Source: Gammaproteobacteria bacterium (GTDB lineage Bacteria > Pseudomonadota > Gammaproteobacteria > Pseudomonadales > Azotimanducaceae). Taken from it: a stretch of DNA of 59,900 nt. Positions 49,616-58,038 of this stretch are shown piece by piece (the first letter of the stretch is position 1; every line of letters starts with the position of its first letter). The stretch is from NCBI GenBank assembly GCA_004357385.1, contig SMWF01000048.1:1-59900 (forward strand), in the 5' to 3' direction. The translations under genes were made by a program, and so were the position numbers. The notes beneath the pieces were generated by a model. The model made no database searches. It saw nothing but the letters and a program-made list of their open reading frames with translations, and was not told the DNA's origin.

Positions 49616-50500
49616 ATGATTGAAGACGAATTGCCCTGGGTCTGCATCCGTCGGACCCATTCGCGTAATCCGGTCTACGAGTGGAGCCTGGTGCTGACCG
49701 CGGTGGCAATCGACAACGAGGTTGAACTTGTGGGCGACACCTGGGGCCTGTGGGTACACCCGGACCAGGCGCGGTCTGCCGAGACACAACTCGACCAGTA
49801 TGACGGGGAGAATCGACCCGTCCCGGTGCGCGGTACGCCGCTGCCGACGATCGATTCCGGTTGGCTGGGCGTCGCCGGTTATCTGATGGTGATCTGGGCG
49901 CTGCCCGCCTTCGCGAGCTTCGGCCTGCTGGACCCCGGTTGGCGTGCCGAGGGTCGTATGCAGGCGGGGCTGGTGGCAGACGGAGAGTGGTGGCGGACGG
50001 TCACCGCACTCACACTGCATGCGGATCTCGGCCACATTGTGGCGAATTCGCTGTTCGGTGCGTTGTTTGGTCTGTTCGTCGGACGTTATCTCGGCTCCGG
50101 ATTCGGCTGGCTGTTGGTCCTGATTTCGGGCGCGCTGGGTAACGCGCTGAATGCCTGGCTGCGCCCCGAGGCGTTCAGCTCGATCGGCGCGTCCACGGCA
50201 ACCTTTGCAGCGCTGGCGTTGGGTGCGGCCTTCGTCTGGCGGCGTGGCTATTTCAAAGGTGCTGCCTGGCGACGCAGTTTCGCGCCGATCTTCGGCGGTA
50301 TCGCGCTGTTGACCTTCACCGGTGTCGGGGATGGGCGCACGGACGTCCTGGCGCACTTCGCGGGATTTGGCGTCGGCCTGTGCGCGGGCCTGTTGGCGGC
50401 CGGTTTCGACATCCGTCGACTGGGTAGAAGTGGCCAGCACATCTCGGCGGTCCTGGCGTTGGGTTTGCTGGCTGTGGCCTGGAACCAGGCGGTCGGCTAG
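49616..50500 (+). CDS. Rhomboid-family intramembrane serine protease
   Basis: 294 residues from ATG 49616. A ~75-residue cytosolic N-terminal domain precedes six or more membrane helices. Catalytic motif SSIGASTATFAALALGAAFV contains Ser193 (GAS); the partner His247 is in DVLAHFAGFGVG. HADLGHIVANSLF carries the conserved H...N oxyanion residues. It cleaves transmembrane segments; substrate unknown. Divergent from msrA. Confidence 0.92.
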   Translation: MIEDELPWVCIRRTHSRNPVYEWSLVLTAVAIDNEVELVGDTWGLWVHPDQARSAETQLDQYDGENRPVPVRGTPLPTIDSGWLGVAGYLMVIWALPAFASFGLLDPGWRAEGRMQAGLVADGEWWRTVTALTLHADLGHIVANSLFGALFGLFVGRYLGSGFGWLLVLISGALGNALNAWLRPEAFSSIGASTATFAALALGAAFVWRRGYFKGAAWRRSFAPIFGGIALLTFTGVGDGRTDVLAHFAGFGVGLCAGLLAAGFDIRRLGRSGQHISAVLALGLLAVAWNQAVG

Positions 50501-50603
50501 GCGCGCTGGTGGCTCATTGAGCCACGAGTGCCCAGGCCGCCGCACGGATACCGATCCGGTTTGTGGCACACTTGCCCGATTGCGAACGAACGGGAGAGAC
50601 GAC

Positions 50604-51701
50604 ATGCGCATGGGTTATGCACCATTGTTCCAGAACCTGGGGAAACCGATTCCGGACCGGGAGGTGTACACACAGGAACTGCGGCTCGCGGAGCTTGCCG
50701 AACCCTTGGGTTTCGATTCAGTGTGGTCCGTGGAACATCACTTCACCGACTACACCATGGTGCCGGATGTCACCCAGTTCCTGAGCTACATGGCAGGTAA
50801 GACCAGTCGGGTGCAGCTTGGCTCCATGGTGATCGTGCTGCCTTGGCACGACCCGGTGCGGGTCGCCGAGGAAATTGCGATGCTCGACAATCTGTCCGGG
50901 GGCCGGATGATCCTTGGCATCGGCCGGGGCCTAGGCCGGGTCGAGTTCGATGGTTTTCGGGTGCCGATGGGCGAGAGCCGGGACCGCTTCGTGGAATCGG
51001 CGCAAATGATTCTCGAGGGACTCGAGGTGGGGTACGTCGAACTCGAAGGCGAGTTCACGCAGCAGCCGCGGCGCGAGATCCGTCCGGCGCCTTTCCAGTC
51101 GTTCCGCGGCCGGACCTTTGCCGCGGCGGTCAGTCCCGAATCGATGCCGATCATGGCCAAGTTGGGGGTCGGGTTGCTGGTGGTTCCGCAGAAACCCTGG
51201 GAAACAGTGAAAGAAGACTTCGAGATCTACCACCGGGTATGGGGAGAAACCTATGGCGCGACCTCGCAACCGCCGGCGCCCATGTGTGGTGGCTTTTTCT
51301 TTGTCGATGAGAGCGCCGATCGCGCCGAAGAGATGGCCTATCGATACATCGGCCGCTACTACCACTCGGTCATGGAGCACTACGAGATGACCGCGGGTCA
51401 CCTCGAAACGATGAAGGGCTACGAATACTACTCGCGTATGCGCTCCTACATCGAGAAACGTACCCCGGACGGCGCGGCGGCGGACTTCGTCCGGCTGATG
51501 CCCTGGGGCACGCCCGATCAGCTGATCGAGAAAATCGAGTTCATCCACGAGACCATTGGCGCACAAGGAATGATGGGGCACTTCGCCTATGCGGGCATGC
51601 CCTACGACGAAGCAGAACGCAGCCTGCGGCTGTTCGTGGACAAGGTGATGCCCGAGGTGCAGCGGATCGGGACGGAGTCCGGCGCCTTGATGGTGGGCTG
51701 A
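50604..51701 (+). CDS. LLM-class flavin-dependent oxidoreductase (luciferase-like)
   Basis: 365 residues from ATG 50604 with GGGAGA upstream. MRMGYAPLFQNLGKPIPDRE, GFDSVWSVEHHFTDYTMVPD and VQLGSMVIVLPWHDPVRVAE are class blocks; DNLSGGRMILGIGRGLGRVE is the TIM-barrel loop for FMN. It is longer than the two other LLM proteins here and belongs to the bacterial-luciferase-like alkanal/flavin group. Monooxygenation of an unknown substrate is likely. Confidence 0.88.
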   Translation: MRMGYAPLFQNLGKPIPDREVYTQELRLAELAEPLGFDSVWSVEHHFTDYTMVPDVTQFLSYMAGKTSRVQLGSMVIVLPWHDPVRVAEEIAMLDNLSGGRMILGIGRGLGRVEFDGFRVPMGESRDRFVESAQMILEGLEVGYVELEGEFTQQPRREIRPAPFQSFRGRTFAAAVSPESMPIMAKLGVGLLVVPQKPWETVKEDFEIYHRVWGETYGATSQPPAPMCGGFFFVDESADRAEEMAYRYIGRYYHSVMEHYEMTAGHLETMKGYEYYSRMRSYIEKRTPDGAAADFVRLMPWGTPDQLIEKIEFIHETIGAQGMMGHFAYAGMPYDEAERSLRLFVDKVMPEVQRIGTESGALMVG

Positions 51702-51702
51702 T

Positions 51703-52221
51703 CTAGCCAGCCTGCCTGGAGGTATCCGGCTCGGCTTCTTCGATTTCGATCTCGGCGACCTTGGCGCTGATCGGGTCGAGGGTCGGCGGTTCGGCGTCCG
51801 GAGTCGCTTCGGGTGCCTCGGCCTCGATCGTGGCCTCGATCGTGGGTTCGGCTTCCGGCGTTTCTGAGATCAGCGGCTGGTCCAACTGGGCCAACAGTTG
51901 CTGGGCCACGCCCTCCGAGACGCCCAGTTGTTGCGCGCTGGTCGAGAAGTGCTCGAAAAATGCTCGGTAGTCCTGGGCGAGCTTTCCAAACAGCACCGCG
52001 CTCTGCTCGAAGTGACTGGTGACACCCTCTTCCACCGCGGTAGCTTTGTCCCGGGCCTCCGCAAGCGCCGTTTCTGCCTGCTCGCGCGTCGTGTCCAGCT
52101 CAGCTTGCAGGGTGTCGAGCCGGGTGTTCAGCGCGGCGGCACGTTTCGCCGCGCTCTTGCGGCCGATGAGGAACGCGATGCCGGTCGCGACGATCAGGGC
52201 GATCCAGATTTCGAGACTCAA
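51703..52221 (-). CDS. zapG: ZapG/YhcB (DUF1043) cell-envelope protein
   Basis: 172 residues. One N-terminal membrane helix (SLEIWIALIVATGIAFLIGR) is followed by a coiled coil (AAALNTRLDTLQAELDTTRE and on) and the signature TSHFEQSAVLFGKLAQDYRA FFEHFSTSA, as in E. coli YhcB. The C-terminal acidic tail (SETPEAEPTIEATIEAEAPE) is low-complexity. YhcB/ZapG links cell division and envelope growth and is confined mainly to gammaproteobacteria, so it supports the taxonomic placement. Confidence 0.87.
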   Translation of the reverse strand: MSLEIWIALIVATGIAFLIGRKSAAKRAAALNTRLDTLQAELDTTREQAETALAEARDKATAVEEGVTSHFEQSAVLFGKLAQDYRAFFEHFSTSAQQLGVSEGVAQQLLAQLDQPLISETPEAEPTIEATIEAEAPEATPDAEPPTLDPISAKVAEIEIEEAEPDTSRQAG

Positions 52222-52244
52222 TGGGGTTCTCCCTCCGACGAGAG

Positions 52245-52985
52245 CTAATTATACCCGCTGCCGACTACTCGGCGTTGACGCATTGAATCCAGCGTAGTGA
52301 CGTTCGATGGCGCGATCGGCCGATCGCCGTAAAGACTGCTTACCGGATGCACGATGCCGCGCTCGAGCCAATCGAGCAGGGGCACCCATTGCTTGAGTTC
52401 CTTGCGCTGGACTTTGCTCAGTTCATGCACCCCCAGGCCTGCAGCGCCGGCGTGTACGTAGCACTGGGCATCGCGCAGCAACCCGGCGAGCGGAATGTCC
52501 AGCGCCCCGAGGAATTTCATCAGCGACTTGAACACCAGGGTATTGGTCTTTACTCGATTGGCGACAATTGCCAGGCGGTTGTCGTGGCGATCGATCTTCG
52601 CCTTCAACAGCAGGCTGGCGATGCAGCGGGTGGCGGCATGAATGTCGATGTCCGATGGCATCACCGGCACGATGATCCGGTCTGCGCCGCGGGTCGCCTC
52701 GATCAGTTGAAGATCCTGCAGCGCCGCCGAGGTGTCGACGACGATGAATTCGGTCTCGGGCGGAATCCGCATGGCGAAGGAACGGGTAATCCCGGTCTGG
52801 GGCTGGACGCTTGAAATGCCATGGATGGGGGCGACGGAAGCCGGGCGTTTGGACAGCCAGCGCGTGGACGAGCCTTGCGGGTCGTCGTCGAGCAGCACCA
52901 CGGAACGACCCTGGGTCGCGAATTGTGCTGCGATGTTGGTGGCGATGGTCGATTTACCCGAACCACCCTTCGGGTTCAGCACCAC
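52245..52985 (-). CDS. ParA-family ATPase
   Basis: 246 residues. Deviant Walker A KGGSGKST at 6-13 and Walker A' DDDPQGSSTRWLSKRP. VVDTSAALQDLQLIEA holds the switch II Asp. No parB lies beside it, so a role in positioning cargo (MinD/ParA-like) other than chromosome segregation is possible. Relatives begin MRIVVLNPKGG; here the matching first codon is GTT (VRIVVLNP), so the start is uncertain, and GTG 52985 is used. It lies upstream of zapG on the same strand. Confidence 0.8.
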   Translation of the reverse strand: MVLNPKGGSGKSTIATNIAAQFATQGRSVVLLDDDPQGSSTRWLSKRPASVAPIHGISSVQPQTGITRSFAMRIPPETEFIVVDTSAALQDLQLIEATRGADRIIVPVMPSDIDIHAATRCIASLLLKAKIDRHDNRLAIVANRVKTNTLVFKSLMKFLGALDIPLAGLLRDAQCYVHAGAAGLGVHELSKVQRKELKQWVPLLDWLERGIVHPVSSLYGDRPIAPSNVTTLDSMRQRRVVGSGYN

Positions 52986-53105
52986 AATACGAACTGCGAT
53001 GTCGATGCTCCGCGACAGGACGGCCCAAGCTAACGTCCGACGTTTGGATGTGCAAGTAATTTGGTCTAGAAAATTCTTTCAATACCGACAGTTGCGAGAG
53101 GTAGT

Positions 53106-54272
53106 TCACGATTCATCGAGGTTTGGGTCCAGCCGGTCGGGCAGCTCCTTGATGAACACGTCCTGCTTGGCGTAGGGAATTTCGATGTTCTGCTCGGCGA
53201 ACACGCGGTAGATCTCCATGTACAGCGCGTGCGAGATACGACCGCGGTCTTCGGGCTGTTCGATCCACGCAAGCAGGTTGAAATCGACGCTCGAGGCACC
53301 GAAGCCACGCATTCGTACCCGCGGCGCCGGGTCGGAACACACCTCGGGATTGGCCTCGCCGATTTGCCGCAGCAGTGCGCAGACCTCGTCGGCGTCGGTT
53401 CCGTAGGCGACGCCGACCAAGATACGCAGTCGCATCTTCTCGTTTGCTCCACCGCTTTCGTTGGTGATCTTGGCGTTCGCGATCACTGCGTTGGGTATGG
53501 TGATTTCAACGTCGGCCCGGGTCAGCAGGCGGGTGCTGCGCATACCAATGGCGGTGACCTGGCCGCGTTCTCCGGAATCGAGGTTGATGTAGTCGCCCAG
53601 TTTGTACGGGGCATCGGCCACGATGAAAAATCCTGAGAACAGGTTGGCCAGGGTATCTTTGGCTGCGAAACCGACGGCAATCCCGACGATTCCCGCGGAC
53701 GCCAGCCAGCCGAGGGGATTGATGCCCCAGACCATCAGCAGGCAGTAGCTGGCGACCAGAATGAAGGTCAGTTTCATGACCAGATCGAACATCGGGATGG
53801 TTCGCGGTTCGACCACGGTGATGCGTGGATCGAGACTGAAAGCATCGAGCAGGGCATTGCTGATCCGCAGTGCCGCGCTCATCCAGCTGACCACGATTAC
53901 GGATGCGAACACGTTGATCAGCACGACGCGGCCGAACGGCAACGCTGCGACGTTGACGGCCAGGATCAGGCCGAAGTACAGAATCGTGTTGAACACCGGC
54001 CGGCGCAGATGGTCGATGATGGTGTTGTCCAGATGCGTGTCGGTGCGTGCCGCAAGCCGGCTGATGGTGTTGAGTACGAGTCCGCGGAACGCGAACGCGG
54101 CGAGGTAGAACACCACCGCCACGACCAAGCCGCCCACGATGGGCAACGTAACAATCAGATCCCATGCGGGTTGCAGACTCTCAGGCAGCCAATCGGCGAT
54201 CTCCGGCAACTCCGCGCTGAGATTGATGGCGCCGCTCGTTTGCGTGTCGTCGCCGGGTTCCGCTTCGCTCAA
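53106..54272 (-). CDS. Small-conductance mechanosensitive channel (MscS family)
   Basis: 388 residues. Three to five N-terminal helices, then the pore-lining helix and beta domain: LASAGIVGIAVGFAAKDTLA NLFSGFFIVADAPYKLGDYI, GERGQVTAIGMRSTRLLTRA and EITIPNAVIANAKITNESGG. GVAYGTDADEVCALLRQI is the C-terminal alpha/beta cage. It releases solutes on hypo-osmotic shock. The N-terminal region is longer than in E. coli MscS. The upstream side carries the largest repeat cluster. Confidence 0.92.
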   Translation of the reverse strand: MSEAEPGDDTQTSGAINLSAELPEIADWLPESLQPAWDLIVTLPIVGGLVVAVVFYLAAFAFRGLVLNTISRLAARTDTHLDNTIIDHLRRPVFNTILYFGLILAVNVAALPFGRVVLINVFASVIVVSWMSAALRISNALLDAFSLDPRITVVEPRTIPMFDLVMKLTFILVASYCLLMVWGINPLGWLASAGIVGIAVGFAAKDTLANLFSGFFIVADAPYKLGDYINLDSGERGQVTAIGMRSTRLLTRADVEITIPNAVIANAKITNESGGANEKMRLRILVGVAYGTDADEVCALLRQIGEANPEVCSDPAPRVRMRGFGASSVDFNLLAWIEQPEDRGRISHALYMEIYRVFAEQNIEIPYAKQDVFIKELPDRLDPNLDES

Positions 54273-54290
54273 GGTTCACTCCTTTCTAGA

Positions 54291-54430
54291 TTTGGACATC
54301 CATCAAAGTTCGGTACACCCAGGGTAGATTTGGACATCCATCATCTTTCGGTACACCTATGGACAGGGTTCGGTACACCCATGGATGTCCCGAACTTTGA
54401 TGGGTGTCCTAAACTTTGATGGATGTCCAA
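54291..54430. repeat. Cluster of dispersed palindromic repeats, copy D
   Basis: Two direct half-units TTGGACATCCATCAAAGTTC (54292-) and TTGGACATCCATCATCTTTC (54330-), each with GGTACACC(C/T)A, are followed by CGGTACACCCATGGATGTCC. Inverse units GAACTTTGATGGGTGTCC (54392-54409) and AAACTTTGATGGATGTCCAA (54411-54430) close the array. The whole block can fold into nested hairpins. It separates mscS from the amidohydrolase gene. Confidence 0.85.
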
Positions 54431-54474
54431 TTCCTGGGGCATGTTAGCGCCTGCGTGAGTGCCTTGTGACAACG

Positions 54475-56259
54475 TCAGTGGACCCGTTGGCCGCCCACCC
54501 AGGTTTCGTTGACCGCGATGCTGCTGATCTGGGTTGTTGGCACCGTCCTTGGATCCGCGTCCAGCACGATGAAGTCGGCGAGCTTGCCGGTTTCCAGGCT
54601 GCCGATTTCGTGGTCGGAATGGCATTGCCAGGCGGCGTCGATGGTCATCGCCCGTAGTGCCGTCTCGACGGAAATGCATTCCTGGTCCGCCAGGACTTCG
54701 TCGGGCGCTTTCCACATGCGCCGGGTGACCGCGTTCTCGATGCAGCGCAGCGGGTCCATCTCGGTGACCGGTTCGTCGGAATGCAGCGTCCAGCGGATGC
54801 CGCGCGCTTCGCAGGCGGCCGTGCGGTCGAGCAGCGCCGCCTTGTCCGGGCCGAAGATGTCGTCGCGAAACGCCTTACCCCAGTAATATACGTGGCCGAT
54901 CAGAAAGCTGGGTGAGATGCCCAGGGCTGCAATCCGTTCGATCTGCTCGTCGTGGAGAATACTGCAGTGCTCGATGCGGCAGCGCCGGCCGGCGATGTCC
55001 CGGCCCTGCGCTGCGGCATGTTCGAAGGCGTCCAGCGCGCGATCGATGGCCGCATCGCCATTGGCGTGAATCACCACCTGCCAGCCTTCCCCGAGGCGTC
55101 GCGCGACGTCCGCGTTGAGCACCTCCGGTTCGATGTAGGCGATCCCGAAGCCGCCCGTGTTCAGGAATTCTTCCCGTTGCAAGCCAGTGCGGCCCTGGTT
55201 GGAGCCATCGGTGACGATCTTCCAACCCGTGGCTCGCACCCATTCATCGCCGTCGCCACAGTGCAACTCGGTCTGGTCCCAGTGTTCGGCCAGGGTGTTG
55301 AACAGGGAATAGCGGAACCGCACGGTCATGGCGTTGGATTCACGCAGGGCGCGATAGATTTCGAGTTCTTTGCGACCCTGCAGCGCGCCGGTGCCCTGAT
55401 CGACGACGGTGGTCAGGCCCTTTTTATTGGCGTGTTTGAAGACATCGAGGCAGGCGGCCACCAGGTCGAGGCCGTGCAGCGCGGGGTTGTGGCGCGACAC
55501 CGCGGCCATGCAGGCTCCGCCTTTGAGCACCCCGTTGGGTGAGCCGTCCGGGTAGCGGCCGAACTCGGACCCGGCCGGGTCGGGCGTCTCCGCTGTGATC
55601 CCGGCAAGTTCCAATGCCCGGCTGTTGCAATAGCCGAAGTGCAGCGACGCGTTGTAGACGTAGACCGGGTTGCGAGTCGAGACGCCGTCGAGTAAGTCCG
55701 CTGTCAATTCGAGCGGGCCCTCCTGCAGCGACGGGTCGAACTGTCGTGCCATGATCCAGTCATCCGGGCCGGCGGCAGCGGCGACCTCGTGAAGGCGCGC
55801 CAGCGCCGCATCGAAGCTCGCGTAGCGCAACGGCCCGATGTTTTCGAAGCGCGCCAGCAACGCGATCGACGCGAGATGCATGTGGGGCTCGATGAATCCG
55901 GGCAGCAGTATTTTTCCACGGCAGTCGATGCGCAGTTCGTCGCCCTCGGCATGGGCGTCCACATCGCCATCCGCACCGATCCAGGTGATGCGTCCGTCGC
56001 GGATCAGCATCGCTTCTGCATCCGGCATGGCCGCGTTCATGGTCAGAATACGAGCGTTGCGGATGGCCAGCGGCGCTGCCTCGGGTCGGGGCGGCGGCCT
56101 CGTGAACCTGCGTGCCTGCAATTCCATGTCGATGCCGCTCTGGCGGAGCAATTCGCCGAGCGCCGGGGCGCAGCACGGGCAGCCGAACAGATCATCAAAT
56201 TGGGGGGATTGCCAGACGTGCGGGTGTGCGGCGGGGTCGTAAGGTTGGAACTTACCCAT
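54475..56259 (-). CDS. YtcJ/LAF3-type amidohydrolase
   Basis: 594 residues. LLPGFIEPHMHLASIALLAR is the HxH metal site; VIHANGDAAIDRALDAFEHA, CRIEHCSILHDEQ and RWTLHSDEPVTEMDPL complete the metal-ligand series. C-terminal GSLETGKLADFIVLDADPRT is typical. An extra N-terminal segment with FGCPCCAPALGE (Cys pair) is unusual for the family and could bind metal. It hydrolyses amides, formamides or imines; substrate unknown. The MFS gene lies about 100 bp upstream on the same strand. Confidence 0.88.
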   Translation of the reverse strand: MGKFQPYDPAAHPHVWQSPQFDDLFGCPCCAPALGELLRQSGIDMELQARRFTRPPPRPEAAPLAIRNARILTMNAAMPDAEAMLIRDGRITWIGADGDVDAHAEGDELRIDCRGKILLPGFIEPHMHLASIALLARFENIGPLRYASFDAALARLHEVAAAAGPDDWIMARQFDPSLQEGPLELTADLLDGVSTRNPVYVYNASLHFGYCNSRALELAGITAETPDPAGSEFGRYPDGSPNGVLKGGACMAAVSRHNPALHGLDLVAACLDVFKHANKKGLTTVVDQGTGALQGRKELEIYRALRESNAMTVRFRYSLFNTLAEHWDQTELHCGDGDEWVRATGWKIVTDGSNQGRTGLQREEFLNTGGFGIAYIEPEVLNADVARRLGEGWQVVIHANGDAAIDRALDAFEHAAAQGRDIAGRRCRIEHCSILHDEQIERIAALGISPSFLIGHVYYWGKAFRDDIFGPDKAALLDRTAACEARGIRWTLHSDEPVTEMDPLRCIENAVTRRMWKAPDEVLADQECISVETALRAMTIDAAWQCHSDHEIGSLETGKLADFIVLDADPRTVPTTQISSIAVNETWVGGQRVH

Positions 56260-56362
56260 GATTCATCCACGTCGACCTGCGGGACGTTCATTGTAAGGCC
56301 GGCGCGGCAGGACTGCCCATTCCAGCAGGGCCATTTTATCGGCACGCAACCCACCGAAGCGA

Positions 56363-57784
56363 TCACGCGGCCCGACGTTCGGCCAGCTTGACCAGATTTT
56401 CGGCGTGCTTGTCTCGACTGATCCGATAAAAGCCCATCATCACGATCGCAATCAGGTAGAACCCCCACAGCGCAGGAATGTAGATCGCCGCAAGATCGTA
56501 AAGCGTGTTGGTCGGAACCTCGCCGAGACCGGCCTGGGTCGGGAACTGTACATACGCCAGCAGTTGCCCCGCGACGATGACGCCCAGGCCGTTCACCGCC
56601 TTCTGGGCGAAGCTGTTGGCGGCGAAGAACGTGCCTTCGGAGCGGCGCCCGGTGCTCACCTCGCTGTCTTCCACCACGTCCGCAATCATTGCCGCGATCA
56701 GGATGCCCGAGCAGACGATCAGCGTGACTTCGATGGTGAAGAAGGCCATCAGCGTGGGGAACAGCGCATCGCTGTCGTTGTCCGGAAACCAGCCCACCAT
56801 GCGCAGGATGAACGGCATCGGGGACAGGATCACCGACGCGGTGGTAATGCTGATGGCCGCGTACTTCTTGCCGATGGCTCGGGAGATCGCAGGTGCCATG
56901 AACAGCGCGATGAACGCGGACAGGAAATAGGGGAACTGCAGGTAGCCGATCTGAGCGCTGGTGAGTTCCCAGAAGTGCCGCGTGAAGTAGATGCTCAGGC
57001 TGGTCGAAATGCCGGACGCGACGGCGGTGAACAGCGCGGCGACGAACAGCACCAGGAAGGAACGGTTCGATAGCGTCTCGTGCAGTTCCCGGAAGCTGTT
57101 TGCGATGCTGCGGTCCGTTCGCGCCGGCGGCTGTTTGAGATAAGGAATGTGGCGATGGGTGCCCAGCGACGAAACCATGATCGAGATGAAGATGATGATC
57201 GATGCCGCAATCCCGTAATTGCGCCAGCCGGCCACGTATTGAAGACCGCCTTTTGCTTCGGGCAGGAACACCAGATAGGCGAGCACGGCCATGGTCAGAC
57301 CGCCCCACCAACCGAAGAAAAAGCGGAAGCTCATGAACCGCGTGCGCTCGTCGTAGTCATCGGTCAACTCGGCGACCAGCGCTGTTGCGGGAATCTCATA
57401 GAAGGTGATGAACGTGCGGATCAGCACCGCAACCACGACGAAGTAGATGAACAGCTGGTCGGGTTCGAGGTCGGGTGGCGACCAGAGCAGGTAGTAGGCC
57501 AGCGACACCGGCAGTGCGGAAAGGTACATGAACGGGTGCCGCCGTCCCCAACGTGACCTCAGATTGTCGGATATGTACCCAACCAGCGGGTCTGACACGG
57601 CGTCAAAGAGCAGCGCAATGAAGATTCCGAGCGACACCCATTGGGCCGGCAGGCCGACCACCTGACTGTAGAAAAACAGCAACAGGTAGTTGAAGCCATT
57701 GCTTTTGGCGCCATTGGCGACTGCGCCGAATCCGTAGAACAGTTTGGTCTGCAGATCCGCCATGTCGTGGGGCTTGCTGCTCAT
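56363..57784 (-). CDS. MFS transporter, GPH/MelB-like cation symporter family
   Basis: 473 residues from ATG 57784. MelB-like opening LQTKLFYGFGAVANGAKSNG FNYLLLFFYSQVVGL, then LLFDAVSDPLVGYISDNLRS RWGRRHPFMY, the diagnostic A-loop with DPxxGxxSD. ERTRFMSFRFFFGWWGGLT and STGRRSEGTFFAANSFAQKA are further GPH blocks. It likely imports a glycoside or other small molecule with Na+ or H+. It overlaps the CPXCG gene by 4 nt and is upstream of the amidohydrolase. Confidence 0.9.
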   Translation of the reverse strand: MSSKPHDMADLQTKLFYGFGAVANGAKSNGFNYLLLFFYSQVVGLPAQWVSLGIFIALLFDAVSDPLVGYISDNLRSRWGRRHPFMYLSALPVSLAYYLLWSPPDLEPDQLFIYFVVVAVLIRTFITFYEIPATALVAELTDDYDERTRFMSFRFFFGWWGGLTMAVLAYLVFLPEAKGGLQYVAGWRNYGIAASIIIFISIMVSSLGTHRHIPYLKQPPARTDRSIANSFRELHETLSNRSFLVLFVAALFTAVASGISTSLSIYFTRHFWELTSAQIGYLQFPYFLSAFIALFMAPAISRAIGKKYAAISITTASVILSPMPFILRMVGWFPDNDSDALFPTLMAFFTIEVTLIVCSGILIAAMIADVVEDSEVSTGRRSEGTFFAANSFAQKAVNGLGVIVAGQLLAYVQFPTQAGLGEVPTNTLYDLAAIYIPALWGFYLIAIVMMGFYRISRDKHAENLVKLAERRAA

Positions 57785-57972
57785 TCGTTCTCGTGCCGGG
57801 CGATTACAGACACTTCGCCATCGGCGACCGTTGTGATCAGATTGATCGGCCGGCAGCACACGAAACAATCTTCGATGTACTCCTGATGTTCGACGCTGAG
57901 GTCGATGACCAGCTCGATACGTTCCCCGCAGTAGGGGCAATCTATGTGGCGGGAATCGGTTGCGAAACTCAT
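57781..57972 (-). CDS. CPXCG-motif small zinc-ribbon protein
   Basis: 63 residues from ATG 57972. HIDCPYCGERIELVIDLSVE, HQEYIEDCFVCCRPINLITT gives CPYC...CFVC zinc knuckles, the CPXCG/PF14255 pattern. DCxVCCRP is the second knuckle. Function unknown. Its stop overlaps the start of the MFS gene (ATGA), so the pair is translationally coupled. Confidence 0.85.
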   Translation of the reverse strand: MSFATDSRHIDCPYCGERIELVIDLSVEHQEYIEDCFVCCRPINLITTVADGEVSVIARHENE

Positions 57973-58038
57973 CCGTCGATGTCTCGAACGCACCGGATCA
58001 CGTGGTACGCTCGCGGTGACGGTCAGGCGGGGAAGTCA

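Noticed and set aside
49550..50611. 353-codon minus-strand ORF
   Set aside because: Antisense to rhomboid protease; polar composition typical of shadows.
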